Below, piece after piece: positions 17,881 through 26,468 of a stretch of DNA of 64,000 nt. Under the pieces are notes generated by a model, which was not told the DNA's origin, ran no database searches, and saw only the letters and a list, made by a program, of their open reading frames with translations. This stretch comes from Sphingomonas jatrophae. GTDB taxonomy: Bacteria > Pseudomonadota > Alphaproteobacteria > Sphingomonadales > Sphingomonadaceae. The DNA lies in the NCBI RefSeq assembly GCF_900113315.1, contig NZ_FOZG01000001.1, positions 1,364,001 through 1,428,000 of the forward strand. The letters are read 5' to 3'. The number at the start of each line of letters is the position of its first letter. Positions within the stretch are counted from its first letter, which is position 1. Position numbers and translations under genes: made by a program.

Positions 17881-18135
17881 TCAGCTGTCCTCTCCGACGT
17901 TGACGTCACCCGTTCGCGTGGTCGCGATCGGCGCACCCTTCGGGCGAAATGTGCCGATCACTCCGATGAGCCCCGTGGTCGCACCGCCCAGAAAAGCCAG
18001 CGCAGCGATCACCTTGGCGAGCTGCGCTTCGCTGCCGTCGAAGCTCATGCAGATGACCACCGCGCCGACCGTCAGAGCGACGATCGAGGCCAACGTAGCG
18101 AGGTAGGCGATCAGCGCCTGCCGCTCCTGGTTCAT
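17881..18135 (-). CDS. Two-span membrane protein, candidate holin
   Basis: 84 residues with two clear membrane segments (LIAYLATLASIVALTVGAVV and KVIAALAFLGGATTGLIGVI) separated by a short acidic loop, and a charged C-terminus. Last gene of the leftward operon, overlapping the endolysin gene by 4 bp. Size, topology and position fit a holin, but no holin family is recognised by sequence. Confidence 0.65.
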   Translation of the reverse strand: MNQERQALIAYLATLASIVALTVGAVVICMSFDGSEAQLAKVIAALAFLGGATTGLIGVIGTFRPKGAPIATTRTGDVNVGEDS

Positions 18136-18602
18136 GCCGCACGCTCGAAATGGACGGCGTCCGTCTCACCCTTCTCGAATAGCTTGCCGTCCTGGTCCCA
18201 ATCACCGCCGTAGCGCAGCCGCACGCCGACCTCCCGCCCCGCGGCCATGATCGCCTCGTAGAGCGCGCGAAACAACGGCAGGTGATCCCGTGTGTTGGCC
18301 AGCTGGCCCCGCACCAGCGGATAGACGTCGACCGCGCGACCGTCCGCATGATTGCTGGCTAGCGGGTTGGATAGCCACGTCACCTTCGCTACGCCCGGCA
18401 TCGCATACTTCTCAGGCACGCCCTTGGCCCGACACTCGGCTGCGGTCCGGCCCTTGCCGTAGTTGATCCACATCTGCTCTTTCGAACGCACGCCCTCCGC
18501 GACCGTGCAGTCGAACGTCAGCCGGCTAACGCCCGTCCGGATCGCCGCCGCCAGCTTGAGGTCAACGCCCTCCAGCCGCTCATAACGCTTCAGCATGCCC
18601 AT
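18132..18602 (-). CDS. Endolysin, M15-type peptidase
   Basis: 156 residues. The metallopeptidase signature is SNHADGRAVDVYP near residue 82-94 (zinc His and Asp), with a distal Asp/His in ETDAVHFE near the C-terminus. The family cleaves peptide bonds of peptidoglycan stem peptides (VanY / L-Ala-D-Glu peptidase type). No signal peptide, so release depends on a holin, probably the next gene. Confidence 0.88.
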   Translation of the reverse strand: MGMLKRYERLEGVDLKLAAAIRTGVSRLTFDCTVAEGVRSKEQMWINYGKGRTAAECRAKGVPEKYAMPGVAKVTWLSNPLASNHADGRAVDVYPLVRGQLANTRDHLPLFRALYEAIMAAGREVGVRLRYGGDWDQDGKLFEKGETDAVHFERAA

Positions 18603-18605
18603 TCT

Positions 18606-19058
18606 TCAGCTCCTGTCTGCGACGTCGATGGCGCCGAGCTCGGCGGCCATCGTCGGGGGGATGATCGGGTCGAGCGGGAATGCCGTGGCGAGCAGCTGCT
18701 CGGCGCGCTTCAGCGCACTGTTCATCGGGTCACGCTCACGCAGCGCGCCGGCGACGAGCTCGAAGGCGAGCCGCAGCGCCTGGTTCTCCGCCGATCGCTG
18801 ATCGAGCTGCTGCTGGAACGACTGCATCGCGCGCTCGACCTTCGCGAGATAGCCGTCTTCCTTGCCCTCGATCCGGCGATCGCGCTCCTCCAGCTCGCTG
18901 TGCCACCGCGCCAGCTTGGCCTCGCGAACGCTGGCGGTCCGCTCCGCTCGCCGCTCGCCCCATTGCAGCAGCCACTGGACGCCCTTGCCGACCGCAGCCG
19001 CCAGCGCGATCGCGCCCGCCAGCAGCCCGCCGGCTTCGCCGAGCGACGGTTCGCTCAT
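18606..19058 (-). CDS. Membrane-anchored coiled-coil lysis protein (i-spanin-like candidate)
   Basis: 150 residues. One N-terminal membrane span (LLAGAIALAAAVGKGVQWLL), then a long charged helical region (ASVREAKLARWHSELEERDRR onward) typical of Rz-type spanins or lysis accessory proteins. T7 has an Rz-like gene at a similar place after the tail fibre. No outer-membrane partner was identified. Confidence 0.55.
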   Translation of the reverse strand: MSEPSLGEAGGLLAGAIALAAAVGKGVQWLLQWGERRAERTASVREAKLARWHSELEERDRRIEGKEDGYLAKVERAMQSFQQQLDQRSAENQALRLAFELVAGALRERDPMNSALKRAEQLLATAFPLDPIIPPTMAAELGAIDVADRS

Positions 19059-21166
19059 CCCGTCACCCCTTCGAGCACGTTGCCCGCTGCCTGGAACGCC
19101 GCGTTTCCGCGCGCATCCGCGCCGTTGAACCGCACCTTGAACGCCGCGTCGCCGCTCGCCAGCACGCCCGGATCGATGCCGCCGCCATGGATCGAGTTGA
19201 ACCCGCAGTTCGCGTCCAGCTCGATGCCGACCGTGAACCGAGCGCCGATGCCGCGGATCACGGGCTTCAGGATGTTGCGGTTCGAGTTGATGAGCACGAT
19301 CGCGGCCGGCTTCACGCTGCCGCTGATCTGCCAGATCTCCGGCTCGATCCTCGCACCGATCGCCCCGTTGAGGCGCACCGGCACCGCGAAGCCGCGCAGC
19401 AGCGTGCCCCACATCGAGAAGATGCCGCTGCCATAGACGTCCAGCCCGCCCTGCATGTCGGTGCTCGCCAGCGCCTCACCCAGCAGCACGCTCCATCGTC
19501 CCTGAAACTGGCTGTTCGCAAAGGCCGTGCCGCACGACGCCACATAGGGGTTGAGCATGTTGATGGAGGCGAACTGGTTGAGGTGGTGGCAGAAGAATGC
19601 CACGCCGGCGAAGCCGTCGACCCGGCAGTTGCCGATCGTCTGATCCTGTGACGAACCCGCATCAGGCAGCAGCTCGTAGGGACCGGGTGCGCCCGTGAAG
19701 AACGCGATGCTGCTGTTCTTCGTCATGCCCTGGACGACTATGCCGTGCCCGCCGGAGACCGCCCCCTCCAACTTTTCCTGCCACACGTCGGCGGTCAGCC
19801 CGTAGTTGAGCGACAGCGCCGACCAACCCGCGGCCGGGAACTCGAAGGCGGTATTGCCCTCGGCACGGAGCGAGCCGTTGTTGCCGACGAACTTGTTCGG
19901 CAGCCAATACTGATAGGGCAGATAGCCGCCATACATGAAGGCGATCGAGAACTGCGCCGTCTCGTCCGTCGCGGGCTGGGCATTGCAGTCGATCAGATTG
20001 CATGTCGCGGTCAGCTGGACGTGGAAGCCGACCGGGGAGTTGAACACCCGGCAGCGACGGATCTCACTGTTGGTGGTGAACCGCGCCAGCACGCCCTTCA
20101 CCGCATCCTCGGCGTCGCCCGTTTGCGACGGCGCCGTCGTGCCGGTCCGCATGAACACGACGTCGCTGCAATATTGGCCCCGCACCAGCGTCTCGGGGCT
20201 ATTCCCCCCCATTTGGAAGATCGTGGCCGTCCGCGCCTTGGTGCCCGTCAGGCAGATCTGCGAGAAACGGGTGAACCCGTATGACATGCCGCGGCCGATC
20301 AGCCGCCGATCGCCGATCCGCCATTCCAGCGTGTCCGAAATATAATAGATCCCGGTGTCGAGCAGCGTGTCCTGGCAGAGCGCGTGGCAGGCTTCGAGCG
20401 CGTCCAGCGTGTCCGCCGCCTTGCTCGCATCACCGGGCACCGCACCGAACCATTCGGGCCGGCCATAATCGCCATCGCGGATCCGCTCGTAATACCAGCC
20501 CGGATAGGCCGAGAGCACGAACACGCCTTCCAGCGGATCGGACGGGGGAAGGCCCTGCCGCGTGACGAAATGGCCCTCGCGACGTGCTTCCGCGAGGAAC
20601 ACGATCTGGCCCGCGATCGGCGCGATCAGCGCCGCCAGATGCGCGCGGAGCGCACAGACGATCGCCGCACCGGGCAGCGCCGGCACCGGCGCCGGCACGC
20701 CAACCAGCCGTCCCGCCGCCCAGCCGGCATAGCCGGCCCGCTCCGCCACCGGCGGCAGCGTGAACCCGCTTTCCCCAGGCGGTGACAGGATCGCCCGGCC
20801 GCCCAGCATGTCCAGCCCGTCGCCGAGCTCCTGGAGCACCATCGTTTGCCGATCGAGCGCTTCTTCATGGCTGCGTGCCGGAAAGCGATCGTTCGTAGTG
20901 TAGCGCATCACCTGCGCCCGCGGCGTCCAGCGACGGATCGTGAGCGTCGCCCCGGCGAACGACACCGCCAGCTCCAGCGTGCCGCCCGCGTCCGTCTCGC
21001 CCCCGGTTGCGGTGAAATCCACCCCCGGCACCAGCGGCGTCACGATCGTTCCGATCCGCCGCTCGGCCGTGAGCACACCGTCGAGGAACCGGAACGGCAC
21101 GGCGAAACTCAACGTGTCGCCATTCTCCAGATAGGAGACGGTGGACGGCAGCGCGGCGACGGTCAT
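19055..21166 (-). CDS. Tailspike / tail fibre with T7-type N-terminus and beta-helix-like body
   Basis: 703 residues. The first 120 (SYLENGDTLSFAVPFRFLDG ... TPRAQVMRYTTNDRFPARSHEEALDRQTMVLQEL) resemble the T7 gp17 N-terminal tail-attachment domain, found on many podoviral fibres. The rest is beta-rich and carries YGRPEWFGAVPGDASKAADTLDALEACH, the entry motif of pectate-lyase-like beta-helix spikes. Probably binds or degrades surface polysaccharide of the host. Position after the internal virion genes matches gp17. Confidence 0.82.
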   Translation of the reverse strand: MTVAALPSTVSYLENGDTLSFAVPFRFLDGVLTAERRIGTIVTPLVPGVDFTATGGETDAGGTLELAVSFAGATLTIRRWTPRAQVMRYTTNDRFPARSHEEALDRQTMVLQELGDGLDMLGGRAILSPPGESGFTLPPVAERAGYAGWAAGRLVGVPAPVPALPGAAIVCALRAHLAALIAPIAGQIVFLAEARREGHFVTRQGLPPSDPLEGVFVLSAYPGWYYERIRDGDYGRPEWFGAVPGDASKAADTLDALEACHALCQDTLLDTGIYYISDTLEWRIGDRRLIGRGMSYGFTRFSQICLTGTKARTATIFQMGGNSPETLVRGQYCSDVVFMRTGTTAPSQTGDAEDAVKGVLARFTTNSEIRRCRVFNSPVGFHVQLTATCNLIDCNAQPATDETAQFSIAFMYGGYLPYQYWLPNKFVGNNGSLRAEGNTAFEFPAAGWSALSLNYGLTADVWQEKLEGAVSGGHGIVVQGMTKNSSIAFFTGAPGPYELLPDAGSSQDQTIGNCRVDGFAGVAFFCHHLNQFASINMLNPYVASCGTAFANSQFQGRWSVLLGEALASTDMQGGLDVYGSGIFSMWGTLLRGFAVPVRLNGAIGARIEPEIWQISGSVKPAAIVLINSNRNILKPVIRGIGARFTVGIELDANCGFNSIHGGGIDPGVLASGDAAFKVRFNGADARGNAAFQAAGNVLEGVTG

Positions 21167-23652
21167 GGATTGCCTCCCAGCAAAGGATCGAAGTCGGGGG
21201 CGCGGTCCGGTGCCGTCTCACCGGGACGCCAGAAATAGGCTTGGCCGTAATCCTTGCGCAGCCGCTGCTGCTGGCGCCGCCAGCTCGCATGCGCCTGCGG
21301 ATCCGCCGCCTCGCGCATCCGGTCGAGCCACAGCCGGCGAGCTGCGAGGCGGGCATACCAGAGCGTGGATCCGGGCAGGTTGTTCTCGAACAGCCGCTCC
21401 GCCTCCCGGCCGAGGTTCGACCGCTCGTCGCCACCGATCGCCCCGGGCACGCCGAACGCCAGTCGCTGCGCCGGGTCGATTACGTTGGCGATCGTCGGGC
21501 CCGCCAGATAGCCCGCAAACCCGCCGCCTGTGCGCGACTGCCCCTGAACGCCGCTGTTGACGAAGTCGCCTAGGATGCCGGCGCCGCCACCCTGGATGAA
21601 GGCGCGCGCCATCGTCTTCTCGTCGAGCGGCGGCGGATCCTTGCCGTCAGCGATCGCCTTGAACACCAGCGACGCGAGGCCGCCGATCGTCAGCAAGCTG
21701 ACAAGGCCACTCGCATAATAGCTGCGGCTACGGGCCGGCGCGTCGCCGAAGAAGATGCGCTGCCACTGCGTCATCATCGCGATGATCGAATAGCTCTTAT
21801 ACTGCGTCATGGAGTGCAGCAGCTCGCCCGGCACCGTGCCGCGCTCGCCGAACGTGCCCCGCCCGCCCATCGCCAGCATCGTGCCCGCCCGCAGGCTCTC
21901 GCCCGGCGTGGCGAAGCGCGTCTCGCTGTCGATCATCTCGAGGAACAGCGTCGCGAGGCGATCGTCCGCCATCTCGTCCGGCCGCAGCAGCCGCACGCCC
22001 GCCTGCTCGAACAGCGGTGTTGCCCGCGCCTTGTCCCAGCCGGCCGCGCCGATGCCGTAGCGCGTCAGCGCTCGCTGGAACGGCTCGTCCAGCTGGTCGA
22101 ACGATCGGCCCGCCCGCTTCGCCATGCCCATCATGAAGTTGAGGCCGGTCGCCTGCTTCATCGCCTCGGTATGGCTGGCGAGGCCGGACAGGCGCATCGT
22201 GCTGTCCGCCAGCCGGCGGCTCAACTCGTGCATGTTGAACGGGACGGCATTGCCCTCCCGCCACATCCGCTCGGCCCGGCTGGTCATGTCGTTGACCACC
22301 AGCCCCGCCTCCAGCGCGATCCGCCGGTGCGTGCGGTCCGCCGGGTTGAGCAGCTTCGCATAGGTCATCAGCCCGCGCGTCGCGGACAGGCCGTTATAGG
22401 CGGCGGTGATGGACAGGAACGTCGGGTCCGTCGTGATCGCCGACAAGAACGCGCCGCCGAGGTTCGCCGTCACGTTCCAGTTGCGGATGCCGGAGAAGAC
22501 GCGCGCCGTCGTGCCGTTGTGCGGCCGCGTCAGCTCGCCCGAATACATCCGCCACATCCGGTCCGTCTCGCGCGCCGCGTCTGCTGCCCGCATCATCGCC
22601 CGCGCGTTCGGTGCCAGCTCACGCGACGGCGCCACCTGCTGCCGCAGCACGTCGCCCAGCCAGCGCACCGTCAGCCCCGGATTGGGGCCGAGGATCTCCA
22701 TCGACGCGATGTCGCGCGCCATGCCGTCGATATGGCCGACGATCGCGTTCCACGGATCTCCCGTCCCGAACCGCTCCGCATAGGCCAGCCACGCATCCGC
22801 ATCACGGAAGTGCAGGAAGCGGCTGTCCGCGCGACGGTTCGCGACCTTGGCGCCGACCATCTGCCCGGGCTTGGCCTTGTTCAGCCCGTCGCTGACGATC
22901 GTGTCATAGACCTCGGCCAGCACGTCGCCGAGCTCGGCATCGCTGAACGGCTTGCCCGTGATCCCATCCACCGTCCGCTCGCGATCCAGCAGCGGCGCGA
23001 TAAAGGCCCGCCACGCGTCAAGCGGGACGCCGCGCACCGCGAGGCTGTCATGCGCCTGCGGCAAGCCCCAGCGGTCGAGTTTGCCGATATGGCCGCCCGC
23101 CGCGTTGAACCGGCGCCGCAGATACTCGCTCGTCGTGCCCCACGCGCCCGCCAGCTCGCGCGCGCCGGCATCGTCGATCGTCTCGCCAAAGGCAGATCGG
23201 ACGAGGTTTTCGAGATCAGCGGGGTTGCGCGCGCGGCCGAGCAGGTCGCGCTCGAACCGGCGCAGAAAGGCGCCCATCTTCGACCAGGCCAGCATCCGCA
23301 CCGCCGCCCGCCGATTGTCGAGCGACGAGACGCCGCGCACGCGCTCGTGATGGTCGAACAGCGCGATCGCATACTGATCGGCCCGGCCGCCCTCGGCAAC
23401 GTGCTTGGTTAGCCCTTCGAGGATCGCCCGCTGCTGGCCGATCTGAAGGAACTTGGTCCGCCGTGCCTCGGCCGCTTCCTTCTCCAGCCGCTCGACGACG
23501 TCGCGGCTCGCCAGCGCTGCGGCGGTCGTGGTACCATATTGCTTGGCATAGGCCGCCTCCTGCTCGTCGAGCATCTTCAGGAAGCGCTTTGCCCGCGCAT
23601 TGTCGATCTTGCCCTGCGCCTGCAGGTCCACGATGCACGCCCGCGCACTCAC
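21163..23652 (-). CDS. Large internal virion (DNA ejection) protein
   Basis: About 829 residues, alpha-helical, with a hydrophobic stretch near residue 645 (YYASGLVSLLTIGGLASLVFKAI). It resembles the C-terminal part of gp16-like ejection proteins of podoviruses in general character, and lies immediately before the tailspike. A GTG at 23652 overlaps the upstream stop as GTGA, like its neighbours; another GTG at 23658 is possible. With the SLT-bearing gene upstream it may represent a split gp16. Confidence 0.68.
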   Translation of the reverse strand: MSARACIVDLQAQGKIDNARAKRFLKMLDEQEAAYAKQYGTTTAAALASRDVVERLEKEAAEARRTKFLQIGQQRAILEGLTKHVAEGGRADQYAIALFDHHERVRGVSSLDNRRAAVRMLAWSKMGAFLRRFERDLLGRARNPADLENLVRSAFGETIDDAGARELAGAWGTTSEYLRRRFNAAGGHIGKLDRWGLPQAHDSLAVRGVPLDAWRAFIAPLLDRERTVDGITGKPFSDAELGDVLAEVYDTIVSDGLNKAKPGQMVGAKVANRRADSRFLHFRDADAWLAYAERFGTGDPWNAIVGHIDGMARDIASMEILGPNPGLTVRWLGDVLRQQVAPSRELAPNARAMMRAADAARETDRMWRMYSGELTRPHNGTTARVFSGIRNWNVTANLGGAFLSAITTDPTFLSITAAYNGLSATRGLMTYAKLLNPADRTHRRIALEAGLVVNDMTSRAERMWREGNAVPFNMHELSRRLADSTMRLSGLASHTEAMKQATGLNFMMGMAKRAGRSFDQLDEPFQRALTRYGIGAAGWDKARATPLFEQAGVRLLRPDEMADDRLATLFLEMIDSETRFATPGESLRAGTMLAMGGRGTFGERGTVPGELLHSMTQYKSYSIIAMMTQWQRIFFGDAPARSRSYYASGLVSLLTIGGLASLVFKAIADGKDPPPLDEKTMARAFIQGGGAGILGDFVNSGVQGQSRTGGGFAGYLAGPTIANVIDPAQRLAFGVPGAIGGDERSNLGREAERLFENNLPGSTLWYARLAARRLWLDRMREAADPQAHASWRRQQQRLRKDYGQAYFWRPGETAPDRAPDFDPLLGGNP

Positions 23653-26468
23653 AGACACCCCCTCAGCTCGGCGATCGCCGCATCTTCCGCGTCGAGCTCG
23701 TCCCAGATCGAGGACAGCTCCTCATAGGTCGGCGTGGCGCCGCCCTCCCCTTCGATGCCGGCGACGGCGAAGCGCGCGTCGCTCTCGGCGTCGTCACGCA
23801 AAGGTGCGAGATCGTGACCGATGCTCTCCACCTGGACGAGCGAGCCGGGACCGTGCGGATCGTCGAAGTCGGCGAACGGCACGTAATCGTTCGGGGCATA
23901 GCCGCCTTCGATCGCCTCGGGCGTTGCCAGCGCCAGATCCTCGTCGGCCAGCGCTGAGCGGGCGTTGAGGATTGCCAGCGCCGCATCGTCGGGGCTCTCT
24001 CCCGCCAGCGTCGCATCCAGCAGCGCCGCGGCTTCGTCGTCGCTGAAGCGCGTGCCCCATGCCGCTTCCATCGTCTCGGCCAGCTGATCGCGCTGCGCGG
24101 TATATTCGGGATCGGCCGCGCGATCGGCGAAGGAGACGCGGTCCGCCTCGCGCACCAGCTCGCGCTCGGCCGGGTGATAGACCTTACCGAAGCTCGCCTG
24201 CTCCAGCAGCTCCAGCACCTCGCGCTCGGTCGGCCGGCGATCGCCGAACCACTTCTGCTCCCACAGCCACTCGCCAAGGTCGTCGACGCTCTGCCCCGCC
24301 TTGCGCAGCAGCGGACCGGCACCGGGAATCATCCGGCGCAGGTTCATGCCCTTGGCGAGCGCGTGCCCCTCATCGTCACGCAGGCCGCCCCGGTCCGCGA
24401 TCTGCGTCAGCAGGTCGACAGGCCCCTGCCGCTCGACCTTGCGGCGGGCGCGCGGCCGTCCTAGATCCTGTCCAGCTGCGAGCGCCCCGGGCGTACGGGA
24501 AGGCGCATCTGCGATTTCTCCTCGCGCCCCCCGCCAGGCGTTGACGAAGGCCGCACCATCCGGGGTTAGATCGCCGGCGCCCGCGGCGCGCTCGACCGGC
24601 AGACCCTCTGCCCTGAGTGCATCGTAAAGCTTGGTTGCGATCCCCTGCCTGCGGAAGTCCGGTCGAACGTAGGTCAAAATCGCTTCGTGGATCTCGCGCG
24701 CCTCGGCGCTGAGCGCGAGTTGGACAGCCCCCTGCGCTTGACCGCTCTCGTCTCGCCACACAGCGGTAGCAAGATCCTCGCCTTCACGAACGATGCTGAC
24801 GCCCGGCTCTCCGGTCTTGGCCTGGAACATCAGCACGGATGAAGGGCCCAAACCGTCATCGGCGGCCGCCGATTGAGGCACCGTAGCGATGACTGGCTCT
24901 CGTGCCTCTGCCAGCAGCTCGGTGCGCACTCGTGGCGCTGGCAGCGGCTCGGCCGCCGCGGCTGCCTCGCCCGCACCGCCCATCTTGCGGTCGGCCCACC
25001 GCACCAGATCGCGTGTCGTCTTGCCGGAAAGCAGGCCGCGGTTTGCCGCCACCGCCTTCTCACCCACGATCCGCTCGATCGGGGTGTCCGGCGCGCTCGT
25101 CACCGAGCGAATGACCCGGATCGCCTTCTCCGGCCCGAAGAAGTGGGCGAGGTAGCGATTGCCGTCGGTCGACTGCACGCCGGCGGACGCGAAGGCGCGG
25201 TCGTAATCTTCGCCGACGAGCTGCACCATCCGCCTCGCGGTCCGCGCGTCCGTCTTCAGCGCGAGGATCTGCGCGTCGCTGCGGCCACCCGCCCCGAAGT
25301 GCTGCTTGAAGCTGGCAAGCCACGTGCTGTCCGTGAACTGGCCAAGGCCCGAAGCGCTCGACGTCTTCGCCCGCGCATTGGGGTTGCCGCCGCTCTCGAC
25401 GGTGATGACCTTCTCGGCCCAGCCCTCGATCGCGCTGCTCAGCTTCGCCGCGATCGGCAGCTCGGCCGCCTTCGGCTCGGGCAGCAGCTGGGCGACGTCG
25501 CCGGCGCCGTCCAGGATCTCCTCCATCGCCTCGATCCGCGAGGCGTGAAGCGCGGCCCCGTCGGGCGTGTCGTCGAATGGACTGCTCTCGCGCAGCTCGA
25601 CATCGTCGCGCAGCACCGCCGCCGCTTCCAGCTCGGACGGGGTCAGCGTCGGATTGTCGCTGTCCGGGCGGAAAGCACGGTCCACCTCCGCCAGCACTGC
25701 GCGATCGTCGATCGTGCCAGCCTCGATCGACCGGCGCAGCGCCTTGCCGAACGAAGCTGCATCGCGCGACCGGGCCCGCTCGGGGAACGCCGCGCGGACC
25801 TGCGCGTCGAATGCGGCCAGAGCCTTGCTGCCCAGCTGAGGCGCGCGCCTTGCCGCCGCGCCCGCCAGCTCGCCGCCGCCCTGGATCAGCCCGCCGGCGA
25901 CGAAGTTGAGCGCGGTGCGGCCGACGTCATACTCGTCCGTGACGCCGGCGCCGAGATCCAGCCCCTGCGCCGCCGCATCGGTGCCCGCGTTGATCGCTGC
26001 CTGTGCCGCCATCCGGCCGATCAGCGTCTCGCCGGGCCCGAGCGCGTAGGTCGGGTTCGCATCGCCGACGATCGCGCCGAGCAGATCCGCGGCCGAGCGC
26101 GCGAGATTGCCCGCCAGCGATCCGTCCGCCTTCCACGCAGGATCCGCCGCGTCGAGCGCGTCGACCTGCGCGCGCCGCTCGCGTTCCTCCGCGGCCAGTC
26201 GCTCGCGCTTCAGCTGGATGCGCTGATCCAGCGTCAGCTTGCCGGAAGGATCGTAAGCCGGGCTGAGTGACGGCGCGACGGCGCGGCCGATCGACATGCC
26301 GAGCGAGCGACCATCCCACAGATCGCGAAAGCGGTCGGTGAACCGCTCCGCCAGCCCACGCTCGGGCGCGTGGAACCCCGGTTGCGCCGCCAGCACGTCC
26401 GCCGGCACCTGCGCCGCAGGGCCGGGAACGTCGACGTCGTCGATCATGTCGAGCGGTCCGCCGAGCAT
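23649..26468 (-). CDS. Internal virion protein with transglycosylase and GNAT-like segments
   Basis: 939 residues from ATG at 26468 (ATGA overlap with the gene upstream). Near residues 365-420 lies a lytic transglycosylase motif set: VITVESGGNPNARAKTSSASGLGQF, with the catalytic Glu in ESGG and the GLGQF turn. T7 gp16 also carries an SLT domain, used to open peptidoglycan at ejection. Near 590-640 an unexpected GNAT-type motif appears (TYVRPDFRRQGIATKLYDALRAEGL), with the RxxGxA acetyl-CoA loop. The remainder is helical and acidic. Confidence 0.78.
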   Translation of the reverse strand: MLGGPLDMIDDVDVPGPAAQVPADVLAAQPGFHAPERGLAERFTDRFRDLWDGRSLGMSIGRAVAPSLSPAYDPSGKLTLDQRIQLKRERLAAEERERRAQVDALDAADPAWKADGSLAGNLARSAADLLGAIVGDANPTYALGPGETLIGRMAAQAAINAGTDAAAQGLDLGAGVTDEYDVGRTALNFVAGGLIQGGGELAGAAARRAPQLGSKALAAFDAQVRAAFPERARSRDAASFGKALRRSIEAGTIDDRAVLAEVDRAFRPDSDNPTLTPSELEAAAVLRDDVELRESSPFDDTPDGAALHASRIEAMEEILDGAGDVAQLLPEPKAAELPIAAKLSSAIEGWAEKVITVESGGNPNARAKTSSASGLGQFTDSTWLASFKQHFGAGGRSDAQILALKTDARTARRMVQLVGEDYDRAFASAGVQSTDGNRYLAHFFGPEKAIRVIRSVTSAPDTPIERIVGEKAVAANRGLLSGKTTRDLVRWADRKMGGAGEAAAAAEPLPAPRVRTELLAEAREPVIATVPQSAAADDGLGPSSVLMFQAKTGEPGVSIVREGEDLATAVWRDESGQAQGAVQLALSAEAREIHEAILTYVRPDFRRQGIATKLYDALRAEGLPVERAAGAGDLTPDGAAFVNAWRGARGEIADAPSRTPGALAAGQDLGRPRARRKVERQGPVDLLTQIADRGGLRDDEGHALAKGMNLRRMIPGAGPLLRKAGQSVDDLGEWLWEQKWFGDRRPTEREVLELLEQASFGKVYHPAERELVREADRVSFADRAADPEYTAQRDQLAETMEAAWGTRFSDDEAAALLDATLAGESPDDAALAILNARSALADEDLALATPEAIEGGYAPNDYVPFADFDDPHGPGSLVQVESIGHDLAPLRDDAESDARFAVAGIEGEGGATPTYEELSSIWDELDAEDAAIAELRGCL

